A DNA stretch of 64,000 nt. Origin: Echiichthys vipera (taxonomy: Eukaryota > Chordata > Actinopteri > Perciformes > Trachinidae). This document shows positions 1 through 11,065 of this stretch, in pieces. The stretch is taken from positions 21,254,194 to 21,318,193 of the forward strand of contig OY829646.1 in assembly GCA_963691815.1 (NCBI GenBank), written 5' to 3'. The notes beneath the pieces are model-generated. The model ran no database searches, was not told the DNA's origin, and saw nothing but the letters and a program-made list of their open reading frames with translations. Both the position numbers and the translations under genes were made by a program. Each line of letters opens with the position of its first letter. The stretch's first letter is position 1.

Positions 1-1854
1 TGACCTATCACTGCTATAACCTTGAGTAGGAATCCAGCTATTCCATGCACAATAATTGCTCTTATTACCAAGAAATAAATCTGGTCTTTACTTATTTCAT
101 GCTCAGGTGAAGACTTCTCTCACACGGACATGTTGAATTAGTTTGTTCTTTAGTCTGACAGTGACTGAGCACAAAATGTTCAGTTCTTTGAACAGTGGGC
201 TGGAGAAGAATACTGGATTTCAAACTTCTGTGCCATGAAAGCTTTCCCCAGATCTTTACATTCACACAGCCATAACTAAAACCTTCTGAAAGTGAAGTGA
301 AGTATTGCTAATTTTCTGCAAAGAAAGGGGGAAAAATTAAATAACATACAATCCCTAACAAATAAATGTATACAACCAAAACATGAAGCATTTGAAAGTG
401 GTCGAATATAGTCTGGACAAAGAGGTAAACGCCTTGTTTGCTTTTTGGTTCTGTGAATAATTAATTCCACAGGCTGAAAAAATTTTGATATTCATGACCT
501 TGATAGTGGACACATTAAAGAGGGGAGCATTTGCTAAACGTAAAATTATATGCGACTAGAAAGGCGTAGCTACATCACTGGAGTCACCCCAGAGTAAACA
601 AACGAGTTCAGCAAGCAGAGGAGGGATTACCATATCTCCACTTAACTTATTTTATCCTGTGAGAATCATCAATATTAAAGGGTAAGGAGAGGGAGAGAAA
701 CTGCTGAGGTGGGCTTTTAGCAGCAGGGTGAACCACTGTGTTTAAGGAGAGAGATAAATGAGAGATCTCCCTGGAATCTACAAAGAGAGTAAACATAGTC
801 TTTTTATCTTTTCTTTTTCGCCATACAAGGTCTCTTCGTTTTAACACATTTTGATGTCACAACCAACCCCTTTCCCATCCTCTCTTGTAGTTGAACTGCT
901 TTCGATAGTTAACTTGTGTGTCAGTTTGATATTGTTTTTTTTACTGTGCAGAAATGAAACACAAATATTGACTAAACAGTTTTTTACATATTTGCATCCA
1001 TGCTAATGTTTTTATTAATTCACTCATGACGGCAGTGTGCAGCTGTTTGCAGTTTTGACAATTTATGAGGATAATTCTAACTGAGGAGTGACCTGTTTTT
1101 GTGTGCCTTTGGGCTAAATGCCAGCGAATATGCTGTGTTTGCCTGTCATGTTAGTCTAGTGTATACCTTATGGAGGTAGATACTGCTCAGGGCCATCAGA
1201 ATCAGCATGGTGTCTTTGTCAGGTAAGTGACCCTGCAGGGCGAGTAGCAGAATGCTGATCCATCTTTACTTCTGTTTACCTTACCTGTCAGTCAAAAACC
1301 CTGTGAAATTAAAGGAGTTCTCAACTAACATGCACAAGGTACTTTTTTACATGTGTTACAATGGCATCACTCATTATCTCCCCTCTGTGAGGCAGAGTAT
1401 TTTGATCTTGTACACATCTGTACGCCTCCAAGCTCCTGGACAGATGCCAGTTTTGGGCGGACACAGCCCAGAAGGGGGTCTTCAGTTACCTGCCAAAAAC
1501 CCAGCCCAGCCTGCAGCTGATATTAGTTATCGATATTTTACTGGATGTCATTAAAACTTTAAGAGGCTGCGATTGGAGGCAAAACAAAGGAGATCCTTCA
1601 TGAAGTGAGGTCACGTGGGGTTGTAAAAGATAGCTTTAAAAGGCTTTATTAAATGATATAAAATCCACCCTGGTGTGTGAAGCTGTGGGGTCGAACAGCT
1701 TTAAGGAAGGAGCTTCTGTGCTGTGGTGTTCTGCCAGCTCTCGCGGCCTTAAGCCACAAAGATTAAAACATGGCTGAGCCCCATTTACTGCGCGACTGCA
1801 ACCCAGAGAACTTCAAGGGGAGCTTAATGTCTTACCCTGTATGGATGATTATCA
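1..1854. other. Intergenic DNA, nothing recognised
   Basis: I see no exon with plausible splice sites, no RNA gene and no clear repeat here. The short open frames look like chance. It is ordinary AT-rich vertebrate intergenic sequence. Confidence 0.6.
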
Positions 1855-2689
1855 ACTATCAATTCAATTCAATTTTATTAACAGTGCCAAATCATAACAA
1901 AAGTTATCTCAGGACACTTTACAGAGTAGGTATAGACCACACTATGACTTTTTTATGATTTACATAGACTCAACAATTCCCCCGTTGAGTACACAGTGGC
2001 AATCATCCGTCATCCGTCTTGACCAGTTGGGGAGGAAGAAAAGGAGAGAGAAAGAGAGACAAAGACAGACAAAAAGCGACAGAGAGACACAGAGATGCAA
2101 GCAACCACAAAAGTAACAGTAACTATAATTGAAGCTATACTAATGTGAATATGACTTAATTGTTATGGCAGACTATACAGTGCCATAGTAGAAACAAACA
2201 CAGCCAAGGTGACAGAATATGACAATGATAATAATAAATATGGTAGTTATTTTGATCAATGATGATTAGTGGTAACAACAGCTGTCATACAGTGAGAAAC
2301 CACTGATGGTATTTTTTATGGCTACAAATTTTATAATATATAAGGCTAATGATAGTATATATGCGTAATAGTAATAATAATAATAATAATAGCAGCAGCA
2401 GGAAGCGTCATGCAGGACCACGGCAGCAGGCACCGCCACGATCAGCAGAGACCTGCGAGACGACAAAGCAAAAATAACTCCGGGGAAGAAGTTGAATTAT
2501 TAGCATGCAATGATGAGACATTAATTAGTTGAACAGATGCAGAGGAAAGAAGCTCAGAGTATCAGGAAAAGTATTATCCCCCGGCAAACTAGGCCTATAG
2601 CAGCATAATTAAGCATAACAACATCAGCTTAGGCCCCGTACATGCAGGCTCTAAGAGAAACTGAATACTAATAACAGGAGGCCATTTGT

Positions 2690-3225
2690 GAACAGTTGTT
2701 CTTTGAGGTTAGATTGTTGAATCTCCTGGGAAGGGATGAAAGGGCAACATTGTAAATTGGAGATAGGTGGTCTCTCCTCTGTTTAGCGATGGTTTCTCTA
2801 CTTTTGCATAGATGGCTTCTTTTACTCCTCTTTCAAACCATCTGTCCTCCCTGTCCAAGAATTGGACATTGTTGTCATCAAATGTGTGGGCTTTCTCCTT
2901 GAGATGTAAGTGGACAGCAGAATCCAGGCCTGAGGAGTTAGCTCTCCTGTGTTGGCCATGCATTGGTGCAGTGGTTGTTTTGGTCTCCAATGTAGAGATC
3001 TTTGCATTCCTCGTTGCATTGAACAGCATAAACCAGATTGCTTTTGTGGGTGTGTGGTGTTCTGTCCTTGGGATGTACTAGTCTCTGCCTGAGTGTGTTA
3101 CTGGGTTTGAAATACACAGGGATGCAGTGTTTGTTGAAGATCCTCCTGAGTTTCTTTGATACCCCAGCCACATACGGAATGACTATGTTGTTTCACTTGT
3201 TTTCTTTTTCTTCACTTTGTTAGCT
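2690..3225 (-). mobile_element. Neptune-type Penelope-like element fragment (GIY-YIG part)
   Basis: Minus-strand frames carry the C-terminal region of a Penelope-like element: first KLRRIFNKHCIPVYFKPSNT and LRQRLVHPKD (about 3060-3171), then VYAVQCNEECKDLYIG, which fits the paired GIY and YIG-like motifs of the GIY-YIG nuclease, then RRANSSGLDSAVHLHLKEK and DREDRWFERGVKEAIY (about 2760-2950). The parts lie in different frames, so at least two frameshifts are present near 2940-2980. No reverse transcriptase portion remains, so the copy is strongly 5'-truncated. I assign the Neptune group from memory of teleost copies. Element ends are approximate. The flanking LINE 3' UTR appears to resume at about 3225. 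Confidence 0.8.
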
Positions 3226-3592
3226 GAAGGCTCTGCCTTCCACTCTAATTTTGGAGACTCTAGGAACGACAAATAGCCCTGCATTCACAGAGCGCAGCGA
3301 TTTAGTCGGGGAATACGGTATTATGAGCTTGTTAAGATACAACAGAGTCTGAACCAATAAGACTGTTAAGATTGTTAAGATTGTTTGTAAGGAGAAGGAT
3401 TTTAAATTCTATTCTAGATTTTACAGGTAGCCAGTGTAAAGAAGCTTATACGGGAGATATTTGTTCTCTTCGATTTGTTTTAGTTAGTACATAAGCTGCA
3501 GCATTTTGGACCAATTGGAGACTCTTAACGGACGTATTGGAGCAACCTGATAATAAGGAGATCGATTGTATTCCTAATGTCTTCTTTATCCA

Positions 3593-3793
3593 TTTTGAAA
3601 GTTAAAGTTTCTTCTAGTCAGACGAGTTAGTTGTATGGTAAGGATGTCCTCTTACCTTTTCTTAGCTGACAGTTTCGGCTGTACTCCAGCCTTCCTCAGA
3701 GCTGCTGTTTTCTTCAGGTTATGACGTGTTTTATGAAAACAGCTGACCGGGCCAGGAAACCTCAAAATAAAGTTCCCCGATCCAGTTGTGTCC
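3593..3793. repeat. Left inverted arm of the Penelope-like insertion
   Basis: Reverse complement of about 4194-4390, with a few substitutions and a short gap around 3630. It also contains a small internal hairpin around the GGTAAG/CTTACC pair near 3640-3660. The inner part overlaps the start of the GIY-YIG frame. Confidence 0.85.
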
Positions 3794-4225
3794 ATTCGGA
3801 CAAGATATGTGACGTCATCTATGAGATTCCATGCAAATCGTGCAATAAAACATACATCGGAGAAACCGGACAAGCTTTCGGTATAAGAAAATTAGAACAT
3901 CAGAGTGAATGCGAGCAAGAGACAGCAGGCAGGCTTACCAGAACAAAGAAACACACAGCAGAACAAGAAAACAGAAAAATCAGCCATAACAGACCATTGC
4001 AGAAGAAACCACATCATGGACTGGGACAGGGGAAAAATCATCACATCAGAAACAAACAGATACAGAGGATGGATAAAGGAGGCCATAGATATAAGGAGGC
4101 GTGAGGGCAACACCATGAACAGGGACGAGGGGGTATACTTGCTCCCACACACCTGGGACACCATTCACTGCCAGCGGCACCAGGGCAAGGAACGGACACA
4201 ACCGGGTCGGGTAACTTTATTTTGA
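3721..4225 (+). pseudogene. GIY-YIG endonuclease remnant of a Penelope-like element
   Basis: The first frame (from 3721) contains CDVIYEIPCKSCNKTYIGET, with the IYEI and TYIG segments that form the two halves of the GIY-YIG motif. It continues for about 30 residues to the EHQSECEQETAG region. The similarity then moves to another frame (the one open from 3905), which holds KSAITDHCRRNHIMDWDRGK, RYRGWIKEAIDIRRR and TMNRDEGVYLLPHTWD. The switch lies at about 3960-3990 and implies a frameshift. In live elements this nuclease makes the target nick that primes reverse transcription. The N-terminal reverse transcriptase is missing, so this is a dead 5'-truncated copy. It belongs to a different family branch from the minus-strand copy at 2690-3225. 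Confidence 0.8.
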
Positions 4226-4390
4226 AGTTCCCCGACCCTGTCAGCTGTTTTAATAAAACACGTCATACCCGAAAGAAAACAGCAGCTCTGAGGAAGGCTG
4301 GAGTACAGCCAAAACTGTCAACTAAGAAAAGGTAAGAGGACATCCTTACCATACAACTTGTCTGACTAGAAGAAACTTTAACTTTCAAAA
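4194..4390. repeat. Right inverted arm of the Penelope-like insertion
   Basis: Reverse complement of about 3593-3793. It ends directly at the right-hand copy of the target duplication CTGATAATAAG (4391-4401). Confidence 0.85.
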
Positions 4391-4736
4391 CTGATAATAA
4401 GAAGTTTCAATAGTCTAGCTTAGAAGTAAAAAATGCATGGACTAGTTTTTCTGTATCTTTCTGAGACACAATATTCCTAATTCTGCAATTTTACGCAGGG
4501 GAAAATATGCATTCCTTGTTAGTTTTAAGTGAGAATGGAAGGACATATCCTGATCCAAAATAACACCCAGATTATTTACTGTGGTGCTGGAGGACAACAC
4601 AACATCATGCAGAGTAACAATGTCTTTAGGTATTGAGTTTCAGTAAAATAACTTCAGTTTTATCTGAGTTTAACATCAGAACATTGCAGGTCATCCAGCT
4701 TTTTATTTCCTTAATGTACATTTGAAGTTTATCTAA

Positions 4737-5483
4737 CTATTCGGTTTCTTCTGGTCTGATCGATAAACATAATTGGGTATCATCAGCATAACATAAATTT
4801 ATGGAGTGCTTCCTTATAATATTTCCTAAGGGAAGCATATATAAAGTGAATAGAATCGGTCCAAGGACAGACCCCTGTGGAACTCTGTGACTAACTTCAG
4901 TGTGCATAGAGGATTTGTCGTTAACATGTACAAAATGAGATCGATCTGATAAATAAGACTTAAACCAGCTTAATGCAGTTCCTTTAATGCCAATTAGATG
5001 CCCCACTCTCTGTAACAGGATGCAAGGGTCAATAGTGTCGAAGAAGGTTGTTAGTAATTTTTACCAGTGCTGTCACAGTGCTATGATTCATACTAAATCC
5101 TGACTGGAAATACTGAAATAACTCACTTAATGTAAAAAGTCACACAGCTGATTGGCCACTTATTTCTTGAGGATAATAGAGAGAAAAGGAAGGTTAGATA
5201 TAGGTCTATAGTTGGCTAGTACCTCTGGATCAAGACTGGGCTTTTTAAGAAGAGGTTTAATTACAGCTACTTGAAAAGACTGTGGTACATAACCTGCTGA
5301 TAAAGACATATTAATCATATCTGGTACAGGAGTGCTAACTAAAGGTAAAACTCCTTTAAGTAACCTAGTTTGAATAGAGTCTAGGACACAAGAAGCAGGC
5401 TTTGATGCCGAAATAGTGGAGGCTTCTTTCTCAAGGTCACTTGTAGACAAGCAGTCCGAGTATACATCAGGGGCCTGTTTCAC
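4737..5483 (-). pseudogene. LINE reverse transcriptase remnant
   Basis: Two minus-strand open stretches carry successive parts of a non-LTR reverse transcriptase. The upstream part (5160-5483) has the early fingers motif with LANYRPISNLPFLS. The downstream part (4737-5006) has the region ending VPQGSVLGPILFTLY and the catalytic box CYADDTQ, in which the two aspartates of the YxDD motif are intact. The glycine before VPQGS is replaced by arginine. The two parts are separated by about 150 bases with stops and frameshifts, and the thumb and 3' end are lost. In the live family this enzyme copies LINE RNA at a nicked chromosomal target. The 5' side runs directly into the Harbinger insertion at 5471-7216 and resumes beyond it. 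Confidence 0.85.
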
Positions 5484-5841
5484 AAAGCAGGTTTAGTGAA
5501 AACTCTGAGTCTGTTAACCCTGAAATGAGGGAAACTCTGAGTTTTCCGTTTCACAAAGGGAGGTAACTCAAACCAGAGAGAGAGGGGTAACTCTAGCCTG
5601 TTTCACAAAGAGAGGTAACTTAACCTCTCGGTCAGTTACCATGGTAACATGCTCTCTGAAACTAACCTGGTCGGGACCAGGTTTTTCTCAGAAAACCTTG
5701 AGTTTCTCTCTGTCTCCGCCCTCTTTCAGCCACACATGGTGTTTCATTTCCTCATTCATTTAGTCAGCGGGCGAGTTTTGGCGAAGTATAGTTCTGCTAT
5801 AGTTCCGTCTGTTTTTTCAGAAAATCACTGCAGATATCAGT

Positions 5842-6630
5842 CATTAGAAGTTATATTAGGTGGCGACTATTTCACTACCATGGCGTGTCCTTCTGATAAC
5901 AATCCCGTGGATGAAGCTGCAGCATTACTGCGCAGAGAATTATATATTCGTCGGGAGATGATTATCAAACTATTGATTATAGATGTTCTTGCATTACCAG
6001 GCAATTCTATGTTTGAGCGGTACCGTTTCATGTCACAGCAGATATTCTGTGTTGCGCTGCGTTTTTTTGCAAACGGGAGTTTTTGTATACAACGTATAAA
6101 AGTCATTCAGTAGGCCTACATTAAAAGTTATATTAGGTGGTGAATATTTACACTACCATGGCGTGTCATTTTGATAACGATCCCGTGAATGAAGGTGACG
6201 CATTTCGCAAAGAGAATTAAATATTCGTCGGGAGATGATTATCAGACGTCCTTAATATGCTGCAGCCATAATTACAAAATGAATGAAATGGATCTTTTGA
6301 GCAAGTTGAATGTATTTGACTCAGCGTTTCTAAATATAATTCCAGCTTTTCTTGCAATTCATAAGTTCAAAAGTGTGTGCTTTTAGTTGGGTTACCGGTA
6401 TATTAACTACTCCTATATAGCCTTCTGATCCAGAATATCACCTATAATGCGAGGGGGCTGAATACGGCACAACACCCTTTCATGTCACAGTCAATCTCAC
6501 CCCTCCTTACATTTCCAACATTAACAACCAGTAATGCTCTTATATCACAGCAGATATTGTGTGTTGCGCTGCGTTTTTTTTTGCAAATGGGAGTTTTTTA
6601 TACAACATTGATATGTTGTATAAAAAACAG
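5842..6630 (+). repeat. Internal duplication within the Harbinger element
   Basis: The stretch around 5842-5975, including the transposase start codon at 5880, recurs about 278 bases later at about 6123-6245 with the start codon at 6158. The stretch around 6034-6095 recurs about 512 bases later at 6546-6610. The order is kept, so the transposase 5' region has been duplicated and the second copy carries about 230 extra bases. The second copy has early stops. A near-perfect hairpin lies at 6594-6627. Confidence 0.75.
5880..6113 (+). pseudogene. HARBI1-like Harbinger transposase N-terminal remnant
   Basis: Starting at the ATG at 5880, the 77-residue frame has the pattern of HARBI1-like transposase N-termini: MACPSDNNPVDEAAALLRRE, then a FERYRF segment, then CVALRFFANGSF. 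In full-length relatives the FERYRF and CVALRFFANG segments are separated by several tens of residues; here they are almost adjacent, so an internal deletion has joined them. The DDE nuclease domain that follows in the family is absent. The same start region is repeated, more decayed, at 6158. The gene would encode the cut-and-paste nuclease of the element; this copy is certainly inactive. Confidence 0.8.
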
Positions 6631-6739
6631 CCACTTACGGTAATATTTACTTTACGATGTAAAACCTGCTCAAAATGAGGCGTCACCATGAGACTGTGCT
6701 GAGGTTTTACCTGTTTGAAAAATGTTTTTATGTTTCATC

Positions 6740-7003
6740 TTAAGCTGCGCTTCTCCCCCGCGGGGTTGCACTTAAATTAAATAAATTAATAGGCTCCCAC
6801 TCGAGCAGTTTCCCCTGTGATATTAATGTGATTGCAACTGGACTACATTTAAACTTATGCACTGACCCGAGCCGCAATGTCCTCCAGCACCGTCTCCCTC
6901 TCTTTTGCTGCAGCAGCGGTGTAAACCTGCTCAAACTCCCGTATGAGCGCATTAATATTTCCATTTCCAGTTGTAGCGTAGCCCTTCGCTTCCCCGTTGC
7001 CAT
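6740..7003 (-). pseudogene. Possible Harbinger Myb-like protein N-terminal remnant
   Basis: The minus-strand frame begins MATGKRRATLQLEMEILMRSYGSLSR, which resembles the first helix of the Myb/SANT-like DNA-binding protein that Harbinger elements encode beside the transposase. Only the first 25 or so residues look family-like; the rest is probably decayed sequence. Its position inside the element and opposite orientation to the transposase are typical for Harbinger. Identification rests on pattern memory and on context, so it is less certain than the transposase remnant. Confidence 0.5.
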
Positions 7004-7622
7004 GGTGACTCGTCGAATCAGGGCTCCATTGATGCTGTCTTTTTTTACTTGTGGTGCACGCGCTTAACTCCAGGTCAAACTACTCTGAGTTGATCAACCT
7101 AACGCAAATCTGCTGTTCTGGAACCGAAAACTCAGAGTTTCCTATCTCAGAGTAGATCAACTCAGAGTTCCGGGTTAGACTCAGAGTTTTTTGAACCTGC
7201 TTTGTGAAACAGGCCCCAGGTCATACAGATGCCAAGCGAGTTGATTTTGTCTCTAATAGTTCTAATTTTGTAATAGAAGTAGATTATGAAGTTGTTACTA
7301 GTGAAGGTTATAGGGATACATGGCTCAATATAGCTGTGGCTCTCTGTCAGCCTGGCTACAGTGCTGAAAAGAAAGCAAGGATTGTTCTCATACCCCTCTA
7401 TTAAAGATGAGTAATAGGCTGCCCTGGCATTACGGAGGGCCTTCCTATATGTTTTAAGACTTCTTCAATTTAGTAAAGCGCCATTTACTTTTACATTTTT
7501 GCAGAGGTTGTTTTAATTCATGGGTTTGTGAGTTATACCATGGAGCTATTGTAAACCTCTGTTTCATTATCTTCTTTTTTAAAGGAGCAACAGAGTCGAG
7601 TGTTGTTTGTAGTGAGCTTAAA

Positions 7623-7960
7623 TTAAATGTAGATTTTTCGAATCGCTTCCTTAAATTCAGTTACAGCACTATCAGATAAACATCTAGTGTAGAAACTTTT
7701 GCCCAGAGGTGAGTAGTCCTGAAAAACAAATTTGAAAGTTATTAAATAATGGTCTGTTAAAATAGGATTCTGAGGAAAGACTATTAAGTCTTTAATTTCC
7801 ACACCATAAGCCAAAACAAGGTTGAGGGTGTTACTGTAAAACAGTGAGTGGGTTTATGTACACTCTGACAAAACCATTTGAATCTAATAGAGAGATAAAC
7901 ACAGTACTAAGGCTGTCATTATAAACATCCATGTGAATATTAAAATATCCTACAATGATT
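7623..7960 (-). pseudogene. LINE apurinic-type endonuclease remnant
   Basis: Minus-strand translation at 7623-7814 contains LTDHYLITFKF, which resembles the C-terminal SDHYLI box of LINE-encoded APE-type endonucleases. Further upstream on the same strand (about 7914-7960) a stretch reads VIIVGYFNIHMDVYN, a damaged form of the GDFNIH catalytic box in which the aspartate has become tyrosine. The order endonuclease then reverse transcriptase on the minus strand agrees with the remnant at 4737-5483. It is the continuation of the same LINE on the far side of the Harbinger insertion. Stops and frame breaks make it non-functional. Confidence 0.75.
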
Positions 7961-8130
7961 ACTTGATCAGATTTAATGACTAAATTTGACAGAAAATGAG
8001 AATTCAGGTAGAAATTCAGAGACCAGGAGCACGGTACACTATAACAAATAGATTTGGCTGGATTTCCAGGTTGAATGTCAAAAAAATAAGAACAAGACTT
8101 TTAAGTGAATGATAATTTAGTTTAGGTATA

Positions 8131-11020
8131 GGGTTTATTAATAGGACTGAGTCATAAATATGTGTTTTATATTGTTGTGCACAGTGCGTGGGCCAAAGTT
8201 GGCATGGACACTGCGGAGTAGGAGGTCTCTTCTGGCATCATTTGAATGTCCTCTGACTACTGCCATGACAGGGAAACCACAATGATGAAGAATTTTAGCA
8301 CTGTGGTTACAATAACAAGAGTAGGCTACAAACATCGCCCCTCGGTCTCCATTCCTCCCAATCCAACTGCTGTTATTGTTTTCCCATTATATATTCTCTT
8401 ACTCAATTAATATTCTTTCCTTCCTCTGTCTTTTTTGTCTTTCGGTGTCTCCTTTCTCGGAAACACCCACTGAAGCCCCTGAGGCTCGGGGTAGCCAGAG
8501 CATTATCATCAGAGGCCATGTGAGGTTGAAGTGAAAGATGAGCTATACACAAAACAACTATGACAAGGCTGTCTGTTATTGTAGCTCGGAAACAATGGCC
8601 TCATACAAGCCTCTGCAATTACACCGATGTTAAATTCTAAATAGCAGTAGAGCGAACTATATGTCTTTTATTTATTATTTTACAAGCAGGTCAGCTCCCC
8701 CTAGATAACCTTATAGTGTATGTGTACTAATTATAGCAGAGTGATATGTTAAAATTGTTGTGTGTTTGTGATTCTAGGAGCCAAGTATCAACTTAGTTGT
8801 TTTATGCACGCATGAACACACTTGCAGACACACACACACACACACACACGCATTTGATATCAAGACCATCAACACTATTCAAGGTACTTACCAGTATCTC
8901 GTGAATTAATCTGAAGATGATTTACTACCTTGGCTAGAATAAGTGCAGTGAGAAAATCTCGATATTGGAAAAGCACATTTCAATTTACTACAAATAGTGC
9001 GCCTTCGTGTCTTTTTGCTGTGGAAGCCTTTTTCCTTGCCAGCCCGCAATTTACATAAAAGCATTTATTTCATCATCACACCATAAATGAAGAAGTACGG
9101 ATTAGGACTCTTCTTATTTAAGGGTTAGTAAGGATGGAAACAAATGAAGTTGTATTTTAATTAAATGTTCTATTTATTCATCAAATGTATTTTCCTGTAA
9201 CTGCTAAAAGTTAATGTTGGTTAACATTTTTATGGCTTCTCCATGTCTCATGCCAGTGGATCCCAGAGTGAGACACTGAGCTGGCCTCCACACCAGACAC
9301 TGAGCTGGCTTTTAGACAGCATCTTGCTCCATCCCTCTTCCTTCTGTTCCACATCCCCTGTAGTTCTTTTTGTCCTTGCATCACTAGCCCCTCTGTCCTC
9401 TTCTTCTCTTTCTCAGTTTTCTTCCTACTTTTAATCTTCTCAAACGTCCCTCACCTCCATGCTTCCTTCCATTAATTGCATAGTTCTCTGTGTGCCATTA
9501 TCGTTCCTGAGGGAGGTTCTACCATGAATAGCCAGCCTTGAAATGTTGGCTCTTTGGCCCACCACGTCCCATTTGGCCCAGCTATGGTTGAAAAGCCGAG
9601 AGGCGACCACATAATGACCGGTGTCTGAGGGCCTGGCTAATTTTTCATGTTCAAACAGGCGGCTGACTCCTAGGCCCAGACTAGGGCTAATGTAAGGTTT
9701 GTCAGTGCCCTCCAGGGGTTGTAAAACATGGCAACCTGAGCCTCTGATCTCTTTTACACAATCTACACCAAGAACTGCGTGACAGCCTTAAGTGGCAGTG
9801 ACAGATTTACCATATCGCATTAAAATGTCAGACATATTTTCCAAAACGACTTCTTTATACACCGAAATGTATTTTGGTCATATCAGTATGTTTTCTAGAC
9901 GGCTAAAATTGATTATTTAATGCTGTTTGCACAGCACATGTGAGGAGAATCAGGTCCAGACATTGTCCGCAGTTTCCCTTTCACACATGCAGCACACAAG
10001 AGGAGTCCTCCGGTTAGACATTTCTGTTGACGTCTTTGTGGAAATCATCCTTCTTCTTCACTGTCGGTGGTTTGTTTTCCTTTGCTGTTGGCAGCAGCAT
10101 GATATAAGCAATGCACCCCTCGCTCTCATGAATACATTGGAGAATGGGAGATGCATTCGTACCAGTTTAACTGAGGGGCCATTAAACATCAAAGTATATG
10201 TGATGTTTTCTATTATGTATTAGTCTATTAACCAAGACAAACCAGATGTGCATTTTTGGGTGATGCAATGCAATTTTTCACTTATCCTGTTTGTAGCTCT
10301 GCTCTGTCAACATCTTCAAGAGCTCTGAAGCAGTGGAAGCTAATTTAGTTTTACGGAGAGGGGAAGCCACATTATTTCTCTTTTTTTTTATTGCAGTCAT
10401 GTCACCCTTGTCCATGTAATCTGAGACCCAGGGCAGTTACTCTGGCTCCTGGCCTTTTCTTGTTAGTTCAATGATGGGCATTTGTTTACATTTTTCTCTG
10501 AACTAAACTACCTAAAGGGCAGCTGATCCTAGCTCTGTAGGCCTGTTGCTTGAGTTCTTCCCTCACCTTTCTTCCAGGCGACGCTATTGTTGGCTTTATT
10601 CTGTGTGGTTTTGCTCCAACAAACTGCACACAAATCATGCTTCCAACAGGCAGAAATATAAACATCCTAAATGTTATAGCCTTCTCAGTGTAGTTGGCAA
10701 AGAAAGAGAAATATGGTTTTGGAAGGCAGTGCATCTCGAATGTTTGTTAAATGTAGAGTTGGCTTCACTAGGTGTGGGTGACTTCAGACTTTAAATAGGT
10801 TAGCGGGAAGAATGCAGCTAACAAAAATGTGTGATGCTGTTTAGATACACTAATTATTTGTAGGTATAAAAAGAATAAGGCTCACAGATGAACTGGAGTA
10901 AGAAAAATAGACCACCTCTACGGTGACCCACATAATCCATTATGTAGATGAAGGCAATATTCACTATCTGTTGTGTGGATGTGGAAAGTTCACAACACAT
11001 CTGTCTAGATTCAGTTCCTC

Positions 11021-11065
<45 letters not shown>

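Larger units (their letters stand above)
3558..4390 (+). mobile_element. Penelope-like fragment with long inverted arms and 11-bp target duplication
   Basis: This 833-bp insertion sits in the LINE 3' UTR. The 11-base word CTGATAATAAG occurs immediately before it (3547-3557) and immediately after it (4391-4401), a perfect target-site duplication. Inside are two inverted arms, about 3593-3793 and 4194-4390, roughly 200 bp each and by eye about 85-90% complementary. The left end has about 35 extra bases outside its arm. Between and partly within the arms lies a GIY-YIG nuclease remnant. Penelope-like elements are known to carry GIY-YIG endonucleases and to be bounded by terminal repeats in direct or inverted arrangement, which fits. 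No reverse transcriptase remains. Confidence 0.8.
5471..7216. mobile_element. PIF/Harbinger DNA transposon, non-autonomous, CAG target duplication
   Basis: A 1746-bp element starts with GGGCCTGTTTCACAAAGCAG and ends with its reverse complement. The flanking trinucleotide CAG is duplicated at 5468-5470 and 7217-7219. Three-base target duplications are typical of the PIF/Harbinger superfamily. The subterminal regions are rich in repeated AACTCTGAGTT-like words in both orientations. Inside are a truncated HARBI1-like transposase start on the + strand and a candidate Myb-like protein remnant on the minus strand, the two-gene layout known for Harbinger. The nuclease core is absent, so it cannot move itself. 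It lies inside the minus-strand LINE, which reads on continuously when the element and one CAG are removed. Confidence 0.88.
1855..8130 (-). mobile_element. Decayed CR1/L2-type LINE, broken by three nested insertions
   Basis: A non-LTR retrotransposon read on the minus strand. Its 3' end lies at low coordinates and begins with a short-period CAATT tail near 1858-1876 rather than poly(A). The 3' UTR occupies about 1855-2690, 3225-3557 and 4391-4730. Reverse transcriptase remnants lie at 4737-5483 and an endonuclease remnant at about 7623-7960. The line is interrupted at ~2690-3225 (Neptune fragment), 3558-4390 (Penelope-like fragment with inverted arms) and 5471-7216 (PIF/Harbinger). Removing those leaves roughly 3.2 kb of LINE. 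Two insertions have target duplications, so the LINE was there before them. The clade (CR1/L2 type, Jockey superfamily) is inferred from the RT motif style and the tail. The 5' limit near 8130 is approximate. Frameshifts and stops show it is dead. Confidence 0.8.

Noticed and set aside
3593..3680. Hammerhead ribozyme in the Penelope-like arms
   Set aside because: Penelope terminal repeats often carry such ribozymes, but the only similar string, CTGACTAGAAGAAAC in the right arm, lacks the CTGANGA core and a proper stem II.
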